Assembly (NCBI GenBank): GCA_003564185.1
Contig: PXFS01000025.1
Coordinates: 1-42,876 of the forward strand
From: Flavobacteriaceae bacterium
GTDB lineage: Bacteria > Bacteroidota > Bacteroidia > Flavobacteriales > Flavobacteriaceae
Length of the DNA: 42,876 nt
Reading direction: 5' to 3'
Each line of letters begins with the position of its first letter. Position 1 is the stretch's first letter. Under the pieces are notes generated by a model. That model had not been told where the DNA came from and did no database searches. It saw nothing but the letters and a program-made list of their open reading frames with translations. Below, in pieces: positions 20,693-29,593 of the stretch. A program made the position numbers and the translations under genes.

Positions 20693-22063
20693 ATGGCCAC
20701 AAAACCAAGCTTACCTAAAGGAACTCGAGATTTTTCACCCTTAGAAGTAGAACGCAGAGATTACATTAAATCTGTAATCACTCAAAACTTTAAAAAATAC
20801 GGTTTTCAAGCTATTGAAACTCCTTCGTTTGAAAATAACTCTACTTTGTTAGGGAAATATGGTGAAGAAGGAGATCGACTTATTTTTAAATTACTGAACT
20901 CTGGCGACTTTCTTAAAAAAGTAAAATCGGAAGATTATGTGGCTAAAGATATTCAAAAATTAAGCCTTCAAATCACCGAAAAATCTCTTAGATATGATTT
21001 AACCGTACCTTTTGCTCGGTATGTGGTAATGCATCAAAATGAAATAGATTTTCCTTTTAAGCGTTATCAAATTCAGCCGGTTTGGCGTGCAGACCGACCA
21101 CAAAAAGGCCGTTACCGCGAGTTTTACCAATGTGATGCCGATGTAGTAGGAAGCAAGAGCCTTTTGCAGGAAATTGATTTTATTCATTTATACGATGATG
21201 TTTTTACCGACCTTAAAATTGAAGGCGTAAAGATTCAAGTGAATAATCGTAAGATTTTATCAGGAATAGCAGAAATTATTGGTGCTACAGATCAGTTGAT
21301 TGATTTTACCGTAGCTTTAGATAAATTAGATAAAATAGGAAGAGAAGGTGTTGAGAAAGAAATGTTGGCTAAAGGGATAAGCCAAAAAGCTATTCAGCAA
21401 TTGTCTCCTGTTTTTGAAACAAAAGGTAGTTTTGAAGAACAATTAAGCATTTTAAGTGATCTTCTTGCTAATTCAGCAATTGGAAAACAAGGGATTGAAG
21501 AGCTTCAATTCATAGCTGATGCTATTCAAAACATGCCTCTAAAGTCGGCAAGCTTAGTTTTAAATATTACTTTAGCGCGCGGTTTAGATTATTATACAGG
21601 ATGTATTTTTGAGGTAGCTGCGCCAGATGAGGTTCAATTAGGAAGCATTGGAGGAGGAGGTAGATATGACGATTTAACCAGCATATTTGGAATGAAAGAT
21701 GTTTCTGGAGTAGGTATTTCCTTTGGCTTAGATCGAATTTATTTAGTGCTGGAGCAACTTGATTTATTTCCTGAAAGTTTTGCGGTAGTTAGTAAAGCTT
21801 TGTTCATTAATTTTGGAGATAAGGAGGCTTTGTATTGCATGGAGGCAATACATCAATTACGTGCTAATAACATAGCTGTTGAATTATACCCAGATTCAGC
21901 TAAAATGAAAAAACAGATGAACTATGCTAATAAGCGTAATTTCCCATACGTGGTTTTGGTAGGTGAATCAGAACTTCAAGCACAAAAATTCACTTTAAAA
22001 AATATGAAGACAGGAGAACAAAACTTAGTATCTTTAATTGAGTTGAAAAACCTTCTTGCTTAA
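20693..22063 (+). CDS. hisS: Histidyl-tRNA synthetase
   Basis: A class II synthetase charging tRNA-His, 456 residues. The motifs are intact: motif 1 region PSLPKGTRDFSPLEVERRDY, RYDLTVPFARYV, motif 2 RPQKGRYREFYQCDADVVG, histidine-binding ARGLDYYTGCIFEV, and motif 3 GGGGRYDDL with GISFGLDR. A C-terminal anticodon-binding domain follows (about 365-456). ATG 20693 gives the standard N-terminus. It is probably co-transcribed with the DUF6495 gene upstream. Confidence 0.97.
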   Translation: MATKPSLPKGTRDFSPLEVERRDYIKSVITQNFKKYGFQAIETPSFENNSTLLGKYGEEGDRLIFKLLNSGDFLKKVKSEDYVAKDIQKLSLQITEKSLRYDLTVPFARYVVMHQNEIDFPFKRYQIQPVWRADRPQKGRYREFYQCDADVVGSKSLLQEIDFIHLYDDVFTDLKIEGVKIQVNNRKILSGIAEIIGATDQLIDFTVALDKLDKIGREGVEKEMLAKGISQKAIQQLSPVFETKGSFEEQLSILSDLLANSAIGKQGIEELQFIADAIQNMPLKSASLVLNITLARGLDYYTGCIFEVAAPDEVQLGSIGGGGRYDDLTSIFGMKDVSGVGISFGLDRIYLVLEQLDLFPESFAVVSKALFINFGDKEALYCMEAIHQLRANNIAVELYPDSAKMKKQMNYANKRNFPYVVLVGESELQAQKFTLKNMKTGEQNLVSLIELKNLLA

Positions 22064-22134
22064 TTTTTAATAGGAATACAAGTAGCTTATAATTAAAAAA
22101 ACCAAAAATTAAAGTCATAATTCTAGCTAAGTTG

Positions 22135-22142
22135 TACTTTTA
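22135..22142 (+). promoter_or_regulatory. Possible -7 box of the gamma-glutamyltransferase gene
   Basis: TACTTTTA has one mismatch to TAnnTTTG and lies 9 bases before ATG 22152. It is weak evidence on its own. Confidence 0.25.
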
Positions 22143-22151
22143 AAGCAAAAA

Positions 22152-23879
22152 ATGAATTCGAGATTATCTATAATTCTACTTGTTTTAAATGTATTTTACT
22201 TTTTTGATTCACATGCTCAAGGTGACCGAGAGGTCGGACTTAATTTTGCTTCTAGGTCTGAAGTTATAGGTCAAAATGGCATGGTGGCCAGCAGCGTACC
22301 ACTCGCTACACAAATTGGATTAGAAATTTTAAAAAATGGTGGAAATGCTATAGATGCTGCTATTGCTACTAACGCGGCTACAGGATTAATGGAGCCAACG
22401 GGAAATGGTATTGGTGGAGATCTATTTGCATTGATTTGGCATGAAGAGACGCAACAAGTTTATGCACTCAATGCTAGTGGTAGATCACCTTTAAATCTTT
22501 CTTATCAGCAATTAATAAAAGAGCTTAAAAAAATCAACAAAGAAAGTATACCACCTTATCATTTACTTTCTGTTTCTGTTCCAGGAGCCGTAGATGGATG
22601 GTTTGAAATGCATCAACGCTTTGGGCAGATGAATATGGACGAGATTTTAATGCCTACTATCCACTATGCTCAAAATGGTTTTCCTGTGTCCGAAGCAATT
22701 GCTTCCGCTTGGTCTAGGAGTGTCCCTTTTCTTAAAAATCAACCTGGAGCTTTTGAATCAACTTTTAGTAAGAATGGGAGAGGACCTGAGAAAGGAGAAA
22801 TCTTCAAAAATCCAGATTTAGGAAACACCCTTCAACTCCTTGCAAACCAAGGAAAGGATGTTTTTTACAGCGGAGAAATAGCTGAAAAAATAGATGCTTG
22901 GATGAAAGAAAATAATGGCTATTTAAGGTATGAAGATTTTAAAAATCATCAATCCGAATGGGTTGAACCTGTAAGCACTAACTACCGTGGCTATGAAGTT
23001 TATCAAGTAGGTGGAAATGCGCAAGGAACTGCTGTGCTTCAAATGTTGAATGTATTAGAGCATTTCAATTTATCAGCAACTGGCTTTGGAACTACTGAAA
23101 CACTTCATGCTTTGATTGAAACTAAAAAACTTGTTTTTGAAGATCGAGCAAAGCATTACACCGATCCAGATTTTTATGATTTACCTTACGAAATTTTACT
23201 ATCTAAGGAGTATGCCAAAAAACGTAAGGATTTAATTTCTGAACAAGCAATGAATGATATGAGTACAGGGGTTGAGGTATTGGAAGATGGAGACACAATT
23301 TTTTTAACTACAGCAGATAAAGAGGGTAATATGGTTGCTTTAATTCAAAGTAATTTTAGAGGTATGGGTACTGGATTTGTGGTTCCGGGTACTGGATTTA
23401 GCTTTCAAAATAGAGGAGAATTATTTTCTACTGATCCTGATCATGCTAATGTATATGCGCCTGGTAAACGTCCCTTTCATACAATTATTCCAGGTCTAGT
23501 TACCAAAGATGGAAAAGGCTGGTTTACTTATGGAAACATGGGGGGAGGTTATCAACCTATAGGTCATGTAAGCATATTAACCAATATTATAGATTTTGAC
23601 ATGAATATTCAGGAGGCTGGTGACGCACCCAGATGGGATCATTCAGGATCTACTGAACCAACTGATAGCAATACAACTAAGGCAACAACCAAAGGGAAAG
23701 TACATGTGGAGTCTGCAATACCATACCAAGTTATAAGAGAATTAAGGGCTAAGGGACACCAAGTAGAAATCGGGAATAGTTTTTTTGGCCGTTATCAAGG
23801 CATTATGAAAGACCATCAAAAAGGAGTTTACTTTGGCGCTTCAGAATCTAGAGTTGATGGTCAAGCTGCTGGATATTAA
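22152..23879 (+). CDS. ggt: Gamma-glutamyltransferase, exported
   Basis: A 575-residue N-terminal nucleophile hydrolase that cleaves gamma-glutamyl bonds of glutathione and similar peptides in the periplasm. The signal peptide ends near HAQ (residue 23). Family blocks are GMVASSVPLATQIGLEIL, GGNAIDAAIATNAATGLMEP, GNGIGGDLFALIW, NASGRSP and VPGAVDGW. The autoprocessing site is expected before Thr382 in GDTIFLTTADKEGN, giving a large and a small subunit. The conserved second Thr after the nucleophile is Ile, as in some subfamilies. The small-subunit segment (GYQPIGHVSILTNIIDF) and the C-terminal HxV region are present. A repeat element begins at the base after the stop. Confidence 0.93.
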   Translation: MNSRLSIILLVLNVFYFFDSHAQGDREVGLNFASRSEVIGQNGMVASSVPLATQIGLEILKNGGNAIDAAIATNAATGLMEPTGNGIGGDLFALIWHEETQQVYALNASGRSPLNLSYQQLIKELKKINKESIPPYHLLSVSVPGAVDGWFEMHQRFGQMNMDEILMPTIHYAQNGFPVSEAIASAWSRSVPFLKNQPGAFESTFSKNGRGPEKGEIFKNPDLGNTLQLLANQGKDVFYSGEIAEKIDAWMKENNGYLRYEDFKNHQSEWVEPVSTNYRGYEVYQVGGNAQGTAVLQMLNVLEHFNLSATGFGTTETLHALIETKKLVFEDRAKHYTDPDFYDLPYEILLSKEYAKKRKDLISEQAMNDMSTGVEVLEDGDTIFLTTADKEGNMVALIQSNFRGMGTGFVVPGTGFSFQNRGELFSTDPDHANVYAPGKRPFHTIIPGLVTKDGKGWFTYGNMGGGYQPIGHVSILTNIIDFDMNIQEAGDAPRWDHSGSTEPTDSNTTKATTKGKVHVESAIPYQVIRELRAKGHQVEIGNSFFGRYQGIMKDHQKGVYFGASESRVDGQAAGY

Positions 23880-24055
23880 TACCATTTATCAACTAAAATT
23901 ACCGTAATCCCCACCTTTTTCCTTTCTTTTCATCATAAAAATAAACAATAGATAAGGCTATGCTTGATTTTCCTAATTCACATAAAGAAAAAATCATTCC
24001 CAATACGGTAGGGATAGGCTGTTTCTTTTCCAGTAATTTCAAATAATAACTGGTA
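23880..24055 (+). repeat. MITE-like dispersed repeat, copy 3 (best preserved)
   Basis: This 176-bp element begins with the T directly after the ggt stop codon. Its left end TACCATTTATCAACTAAAAT and the reverse complement of its right end (TACCAGTTATTATTTGAAAT) match at most positions over about 24 bases, forming imperfect terminal inverted repeats. The outer TA at each end could be a TA target duplication. The inner blocks match 4825-5004 and the reverse complement of 855-1010. No coding potential. Confidence 0.7.
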
Positions 24056-24093
24056 CAAAAATTTTAATTAAACTTATTTTAAATGAATTACTA

Positions 24094-24129
24094 AAAAAGC
24101 ACCATCAGTAACTACTAATGGTGCTTTTT
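24094..24129. terminator. Terminator between ggt and htpG
   Basis: The stem AAAAAGCACCAT / ATGGTGCTTTTT is 12 bp and perfect with a 12-base loop. It is symmetric and can serve the minus-strand htpG as well as ggt. Confidence 0.8.
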
Positions 24130-24147
24130 ATTAAAAGTCATGCTTAA

Positions 24148-26040
24148 TTACTTAATCAATGAATAACTTCTATTGATAAAGTTAGTTAATGCTTCACCTT
24201 TCAATAGTCCTTTAGATAATAAAGCTAAATCTAAAGACTGCTTAATCACATTTTCTTTTTGAGCTTCATCTTTGGCTGCTAAAATTTCAGCCATTACTTC
24301 ATGATTGGTATTAACAATCAAGTTGTACATCTCTGGCATATTTCCCATTCCAAACATACCTCCACCACCTGTCTGTTGCATTTCTTTCATGCGTCTCATA
24401 AATTCTGGCTCAGTAATCATTAGCGGTGAAGCTTTTGAGTCCATAGCTTCCATTTGAACGGTATATTTTTCTTTGGCTACATATTTTTCAAAAGTTTCTT
24501 TAAGCTGTTCTTTTTCTTCATCCGATAATTTGGAAATTACTTCCTCTTCTTTTTTGATTAAATTATCAATATGATCGCTGTCTACTCGCACAAAAGAAAC
24601 TTTGTTTTCTTTTGCTGTTTCTATTTTTTGAATTAAATGAGAAACAATAGGAGAATCAAGTAAAAGTACTTCGTAGCCTTTTTCTTTTGCAGCTTGTATA
24701 TAACTATGTTGGTCATCTACATTAGAAGCATACAAAATAACTAACTTATCATCTTTATCAGTTTGCTTTTCTTTAATTTGTCCTACCAATTCATCATAAG
24801 TGAAAAACTTATTTTCGGTAGTAGGATAAAGTGCAAATTTGTCAGCTTTTTCAAAAAATTTCTCATCGGTTAGCATTCCGTATTCAATAACAACTTTAAT
24901 GTCATTCCACTTTGCTTCAAAATCTTCTCTATTGTTTTTGAAAAGCGACTTTAATTTATCAGCTACTTTTTTGGTAATATAATTTGAAATCTTTTTTACT
25001 GCACCATCAGCTTGTAAGTATGAACGAGAAACATTTAAAGGAATATCAGGAGAGTCAATTACTCCTCTCAACATAGTTAAAAATTCAGGTACAATTCCTT
25101 CTACATTATCAGTGACAAAAACTTGATTTTGGTAGAGTTGAATCTTATCCTTTTGAATACTCATGTCATTGGTCATCTTAGGAAAGTATAAAATTCCTGT
25201 CAAATTGAAAGGATAATCAACATTTAAGTGAATGTGGAAGAGTGGTTCTTCAAATTGCATAGGGTACAACTCCCTGTAAAAATCCTTATAATCCTTCTCT
25301 TCTAAATCTGTTGGTTGTTTTGTCCATGCAGGATTAGGATTATTGATGATATGATCTACAGTTACTTTTTTAGGAGCTTCATCTTCTTTTGCATCTTTAT
25401 CTTTTGGAAGCTCTTTTTCTTTGGTTCCAAACTTAATTGGAATAGGCATAAATTTGTTGTATTTAGTTAACAACTCATTTATTTTACTATCTTCAAGAAA
25501 CTCCAGTTCATCATCGTTTATATGAAGGACAATTTCAGTACCTCTTTCTTTTTTATCGTGTTCTTCAAGACTGAATTCTGTAGTCCCCTCGCAAGTCCAA
25601 TGAGCAGCAGGTTCATCCTTCCAAGATTTAGTGAAGATTTCTACTTTATGAGCTACCATAAAAGCCGAATAGAAACCAAGTCCAAAATGACCAATTATTC
25701 CACTATCTTTAGCATCAGAATCTTTATACTTTTCTAAAAACTCTTCTGCACCAGAAAAAGCTACTTCATTGATGTATTTTTTCACTTCGTCTTGAGTCAT
25801 ACCAACACCTTCATCAATAAGGTGAAGAGTTTTTGCATCTTTATTGATTTTGACTTCAATTTTTGGATTTCCTATTTCAACCTTAGCTTCTCCTATCCTA
25901 GCTAAGTGTTTTAATTTTAAAGTCGCGTCTGTTGCATTAGAAATTAATTCACGTAAGAAAATTTCATGATCGCTATAAAGAAATTTTTTAATCAGTGGAA
26001 AAATATTTTCAACAGAAACATTTATATTACCAGTTGCCAT
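24148..26040 (-). CDS. htpG: Molecular chaperone HtpG (Hsp90)
   Basis: A bacterial Hsp90, an ATP-dependent dimeric chaperone in the cytoplasm, 630 residues. The N-terminal ATPase domain has EIFLRELISNATDATLKLKH, DEGVGMTQDEV and a glycine-rich lid (GIIGHFGLGFYSAFMV). The middle domain has FPKMTNDMSIQKDKIQLYQN, VEGIVPEFL and LNVSRSYLQ. The C-terminal dimerisation domain ends near YSLIK. An acidic linker (about 210-225, KELPKDKDAKEDEAPKK) is usual for the family. It is convergent with ggt and diverges from the TetR-like gene. I could not identify a heat-shock promoter upstream. Confidence 0.96.
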   Translation of the reverse strand: MATGNINVSVENIFPLIKKFLYSDHEIFLRELISNATDATLKLKHLARIGEAKVEIGNPKIEVKINKDAKTLHLIDEGVGMTQDEVKKYINEVAFSGAEEFLEKYKDSDAKDSGIIGHFGLGFYSAFMVAHKVEIFTKSWKDEPAAHWTCEGTTEFSLEEHDKKERGTEIVLHINDDELEFLEDSKINELLTKYNKFMPIPIKFGTKEKELPKDKDAKEDEAPKKVTVDHIINNPNPAWTKQPTDLEEKDYKDFYRELYPMQFEEPLFHIHLNVDYPFNLTGILYFPKMTNDMSIQKDKIQLYQNQVFVTDNVEGIVPEFLTMLRGVIDSPDIPLNVSRSYLQADGAVKKISNYITKKVADKLKSLFKNNREDFEAKWNDIKVVIEYGMLTDEKFFEKADKFALYPTTENKFFTYDELVGQIKEKQTDKDDKLVILYASNVDDQHSYIQAAKEKGYEVLLLDSPIVSHLIQKIETAKENKVSFVRVDSDHIDNLIKKEEEVISKLSDEEKEQLKETFEKYVAKEKYTVQMEAMDSKASPLMITEPEFMRRMKEMQQTGGGGMFGMGNMPEMYNLIVNTNHEVMAEILAAKDEAQKENVIKQSLDLALLSKGLLKGEALTNFINRSYSLIK

Positions 26041-26202
26041 AATTATTATTTTTTTAATCAGTATTCCAAATAAAATACCATTTCAATTATAATGACAAAT
26101 TGACACGCTAAATTTGATTATTCAAATATGCTTCAATGGCTTAAAAACTAAAGATTAACAAAATATTCTGTTTAATGATTTTTATTAAAAGTTAAACAAA
26201 TT

Positions 26203-26210
26203 TATATTTG
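26203..26210 (+). promoter_or_regulatory. -7 box of the regulator/kinase pair
   Basis: TATATTTG matches TAnnTTTG, 14 bases before ATG 26225. The transcript leader would be only about 10 bases unless translation starts at the internal ATG 26261. Confidence 0.5.
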
Positions 26211-26224
26211 TAAAAATTGATATT

Positions 26225-26893
26225 ATGGGTGCAAAAACAAAATCTAAGAAAAAGAAAATGACTAAAAAGGATTTAATGTCAAACTACATGGATTATGTTT
26301 TAGAGCATGAAAAAAATCCTAAATCTGTTTACAAATTTTGTAAAGACATAAAAATTGATGAAAGTGAATTTTATTCATTTTTCGGAAATTTTGATGGACT
26401 TAAAAGTCAAATTTGGGAGCACTTTTACCAAAATGCATCTCAATTGATGAATTCTAATAAGGAAGTAATGGAATATGGAAGTAGAGAAAAAATGCTTACT
26501 TTCTTTTTTACTTTTTTCGAAATATTGACTGCTAATAGAAGTTATGCGATTTACGTATTGGATGAACATGATGACAAAATGAAAAATTTACATCAGTTAA
26601 AAGTACTAAGAAATAATATCAAATCTTTTGCACAAGAATTGATCGCTGAAGATAATGATGAAAAACAATTTAATTTCCTAAAAAATTCTGAGCGTGTTTT
26701 TTCTGAAGGGGCGTGGATTCAATTTTTATTTCTTTTAAATTTTTGGAAGAATGATCAATCTCCTGGATTTGAAAAGACCGATGTTGCTATCGAAAAATCT
26801 GTAAACACAATTTTTGATGTTTTTGATAATACCCCACTTGAAAAGATATTTGATTTTGGAAAGTTTCTTTACAAAGAGCAAATGATGAAATAA
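26225..26893 (+). CDS. TetR-like transcriptional regulator
   Basis: This 222-residue protein has a lysine-rich start (KTKSKKKKMTKKD). The helical N-terminal region (VYKFCKDIKIDESEFYSFFG) occupies the place of a TetR helix-turn-helix, where FYSFFGNFDGL corresponds to the usual FYxHFxSKxxL. A helical C-terminal ligand/dimer domain follows (about 80-215). The DNA-binding part is atypical. Translation could also begin at 26261 (MTKKDLM). It ends 4 bases before ABC1-kinase start 26898 and is surely co-transcribed with it, suggesting that it controls or responds to the kinase pathway; this is inference. Confidence 0.7.
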   Translation: MGAKTKSKKKKMTKKDLMSNYMDYVLEHEKNPKSVYKFCKDIKIDESEFYSFFGNFDGLKSQIWEHFYQNASQLMNSNKEVMEYGSREKMLTFFFTFFEILTANRSYAIYVLDEHDDKMKNLHQLKVLRNNIKSFAQELIAEDNDEKQFNFLKNSERVFSEGAWIQFLFLLNFWKNDQSPGFEKTDVAIEKSVNTIFDVFDNTPLEKIFDFGKFLYKEQMMK

Positions 26894-26897
26894 CTGA

Positions 26898-28208
26898 ATG
26901 AAAACCTTAGATAAAATACCAACAAGTAAACTGGGTAGAACTACAAAGTTAGTTTCTACAGGTGCTAAAGTGGGCACTAATTACTTAAAATATTATTCAA
27001 AAAAAGCTTTCAATCCAGAGTTGTCAAGAGATGAATTAGATGAAAGTAATGCATCTGATATTTATGATGGTTTAAAAAGCTTAAAAGGAAGTGCTTTAAA
27101 AGTAGCTCAAATGCTTTCTATGGAAAAAAGTCTACTTCCTAATGCTTATGTAGAAAAATTTTCATTAGCTCAATTTAGTGTTCCTCCACTTTCGCCTCCT
27201 TTGGTTAGAAAAACTTTCAAAAAATATAATGGTCAATATCCAGAAGATTTATTTGACCAATTCACAAGTCAATCTGTAAACGCAGCCAGTATAGGTCAAG
27301 TCCATAAAGCTGAAAAAGATGGAAAAAAACTCGCCATTAAAATACAATATCCTGGCGTAGCTGATAGTATTAGTTCAGATTTAAAAATGGTTAAACCTAT
27401 TGCCATTAAAATGTTCAATATCAAAGAAAAAGATTCTGACAAATACTTTAAAGAAGTAGAGGATAAGTTACTAGAGGAAACTGATTATATACTTGAGGTG
27501 AAGCAAAGTAAACATATTTCTGAATCTTGTAAACACATTGAAGGTTTGAAGTTTCCAAAATATTATGAAGATCTTTCCAGTGAAAGAATTATTACAATGG
27601 ACTGGATGGATGGTCAGCACTTATCTGAATTTGCTAAGACAGATTTTTCGCAGGAGGTAGGTAATAAATTAGGCCAAACTTTATGGAATTTCTACATGTT
27701 TCAAATGCATGGTTTAAAGGAAGTTCATGCTGACCCTCATCCAGGTAATTTTTTAGTGGATAAGGATAATAATTTAATCGCTATCGATTTTGGATGTATA
27801 AAAAAAGTTCCAGATGATTTTTACATTCCGTACTTTGAATTATCTAATCCTAAATTATTAAATGATAGCGTATTTTTTGAGAAAAAATTACGTGAATTAG
27901 AGATTTTACGACCTGATGATTCAAAAGATGAAGTAAAATATTTTACAGCTTTATTTCATGAAATGTTAAGTTTGTTTACACAACCATTTCACGGAGAGGA
28001 ATTTGATTTTGGAAATGACGAATTCTGGTCAAAAATTTCAAACTTAAGCGAAAAGTATTCTAGCGATACTCAGCTCAGAAAAATGAATGGCAATAGAGGA
28101 AGTAAACACTTTATTTACATCAATAGAACATTCTTTGGGTTATATAATTTATTAAACGATTTAAGAGCAAATATAAAGGTTAACCAATACAAACAATTGT
28201 TGGATTAG
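26898..28208 (+). CDS. ABC1/UbiB/AarF-type atypical kinase
   Basis: A 436-residue UbiB-family protein kinase-like protein. Visible motifs are a variant of the family KxGQ motif (LKVAQMLSME, Lys68 to Gln71 with Ala for Gly), the Ala-rich loop NAASIGQVHKA, the ATP-site lysine Lys148 (AIKIQYPGV), the catalytic loop VHADPHPGNF (Asp279, Asn284) and the metal-binding DFG (Asp297). UbiB proteins support ubiquinone synthesis or lipid homeostasis elsewhere. Flavobacteria use menaquinone, so the job here is open. Unlike UbiB I see no clear C-terminal membrane pair. It sits 4 bases after a TetR-like gene and is followed by a terminator. Confidence 0.85.
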   Translation: MKTLDKIPTSKLGRTTKLVSTGAKVGTNYLKYYSKKAFNPELSRDELDESNASDIYDGLKSLKGSALKVAQMLSMEKSLLPNAYVEKFSLAQFSVPPLSPPLVRKTFKKYNGQYPEDLFDQFTSQSVNAASIGQVHKAEKDGKKLAIKIQYPGVADSISSDLKMVKPIAIKMFNIKEKDSDKYFKEVEDKLLEETDYILEVKQSKHISESCKHIEGLKFPKYYEDLSSERIITMDWMDGQHLSEFAKTDFSQEVGNKLGQTLWNFYMFQMHGLKEVHADPHPGNFLVDKDNNLIAIDFGCIKKVPDDFYIPYFELSNPKLLNDSVFFEKKLRELEILRPDDSKDEVKYFTALFHEMLSLFTQPFHGEEFDFGNDEFWSKISNLSEKYSSDTQLRKMNGNRGSKHFIYINRTFFGLYNLLNDLRANIKVNQYKQLLD

Positions 28209-28241
28209 AGTTGAAAGATGGTTTATTGGTTAGGTTGGTTG

Positions 28242-28283
28242 AGAGCCGTTTGTAGTTGTTAAAATTACTGCGGCTCTTTTTTA
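28242..28283 (+). terminator. Terminator after the ABC1-kinase gene
   Basis: The stem AGAGCCG / CGGCTCT, with extra pairing inside the 22-base loop (GTAGTT / AATTAC region), is followed by a T-run. Confidence 0.75.
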
Positions 28284-28371
28284 TTATGCTTGCATAACGA
28301 ATAGTAAGAACTAGATTTGTCATATTTTTAATTAATAGTATATTGTGAACATAAATTTTAAGCATTTATAA

Positions 28372-29379
28372 ATGTATCAGTCAAAAATTAAAGGATTAGG
28401 CAAATATGTGCCTGACAATATAGTGACCAATGAAGACTTGTCAAAAATCATGGAGACAAGCGATGAATGGATAGTTGAACGAACGGGTATTAAAGAGCGT
28501 AGGCATATTGATAAAAAATCAGATGACACAACAGCTGTAATGGGTAAAAAAGCAGCTATGCAGGCTATAGAACGTTCAGGGGTTGATAAAGATGATATTG
28601 ATTTGATTGTATTTGCTACTTTGAGTCCAGATTATTATTTCCCAGGTTGTGGAGTTCAAATTCAAGATATGTTATCAATCCATACCTGTCCAGCTATTGA
28701 TGTAAGAAATCAATGCTCTGGGTATGTTTATGCACTTTCTATTGCAGATCAATTTATTAAAACAGGGATGTATAAAAATATACTTGTAATTGGTAGTGAA
28801 AACCATAGTGGTGGTTTGGATATGACAACGCGAGGAAGATCGGTATCTGTCATTTTTGGCGATGGAGCTGGAGCTGCTGTGGTAGGAAGGTCTGAAAATG
28901 AGGGACAGGGTATCCTTTCAACTCATTTGCATTCACAAGGTGAGTTTGCAGAAGAGTTGGCACTTATTGGACCGAGTACCAACCACTGGGTGCCTGAAAT
29001 AATCAAAGAAAATCCTCAAGAAAATATTCCCTATTTTCCCTACATGAATGGGCAATTGGTATTTAAAAATGCGGTTGTTCGTTTTTCTGAAGTAATTATG
29101 GAAGGACTTCAGAAAAATAACTTAGAAGTGTCGGATTTAGATATGCTCATTCCTCACCAAGCTAATTTACGAATAGCTCAATTTATTCAAAAGAAATTTA
29201 AACTGAATGATGACCAAGTTTACAATAATATTCAGCGATATGGTAATACTACAGCCGCATCTATTCCTATTGCTTTGACTGAAGCCTGGGAAGAAGGTAA
29301 AATAAAAGAAGGTGATCACGTGGTTTTAGCTGCCTTTGGAAGTGGTTTTACTTGGGCAAGTGCAATTTTAAAGTGGTAA
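28372..29379 (+). CDS. fabH: 3-oxoacyl-ACP synthase III (KAS III) family protein
   Basis: A 335-residue thiolase-fold condensing enzyme with the complete Cys-His-Asn triad: Cys115 in VRNQCSGYVYAL, His262 in LIPHQANLR, Asn292 in YGNTTAASIP. The N-terminal block DEWIVERTGIKERR and the GDGAGAAVVG loop are typical. It would start fatty-acid chains from acyl-CoA and malonyl-ACP. It is not next to plsX, rpmF or other fatty-acid genes, so it may be a second paralogue with another acyl substrate. The symbol is by family only. It stands alone between terminator-like hairpins. Confidence 0.85.
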   Translation: MYQSKIKGLGKYVPDNIVTNEDLSKIMETSDEWIVERTGIKERRHIDKKSDDTTAVMGKKAAMQAIERSGVDKDDIDLIVFATLSPDYYFPGCGVQIQDMLSIHTCPAIDVRNQCSGYVYALSIADQFIKTGMYKNILVIGSENHSGGLDMTTRGRSVSVIFGDGAGAAVVGRSENEGQGILSTHLHSQGEFAEELALIGPSTNHWVPEIIKENPQENIPYFPYMNGQLVFKNAVVRFSEVIMEGLQKNNLEVSDLDMLIPHQANLRIAQFIQKKFKLNDDQVYNNIQRYGNTTAASIPIALTEAWEEGKIKEGDHVVLAAFGSGFTWASAILKW

Positions 29380-29386
29380 AAAAATA

Positions 29387-29418
29387 AGGGCTTGAAAGTT
29401 ATATTAACTTCAAGCCCT
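29387..29418 (+). terminator. Hairpin after fabH
   Basis: The stem AGGGCTTGAAAGTT / AACTTCAAGCCCT (one bulged base) is long, but the T-run is delayed (TTCTTTTTT 20-30 bases on). It is a probable terminator or 3' end. Confidence 0.5.
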
Positions 29419-29528
29419 GATATATATGGTTCTTACTTCTTTTTTATTTAGAAGGCTAATTCAAATAAATTTAAAAGAACCTGTTTATTATATAACGAAA
29501 ATAATGCCAAATTGTTACATCTATGTAG

Positions 29529-29562
29529 TTGTAAATCTGTAAATTAACTTTATTTAACTTTG
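29529..29562 (+). promoter_or_regulatory. Promoter of the CoA-binding protein gene
   Basis: A TTG at 29529-29531 and TAACTTTG at 29555-29562 fit the Bacteroidota -33 and -7 pair with a 23-base spacer, 31 bases before ATG 29594. Confidence 0.5.
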
Positions 29563-29593
29563 TGTCATTATACCTTTAGTAAACTTAAACAAA

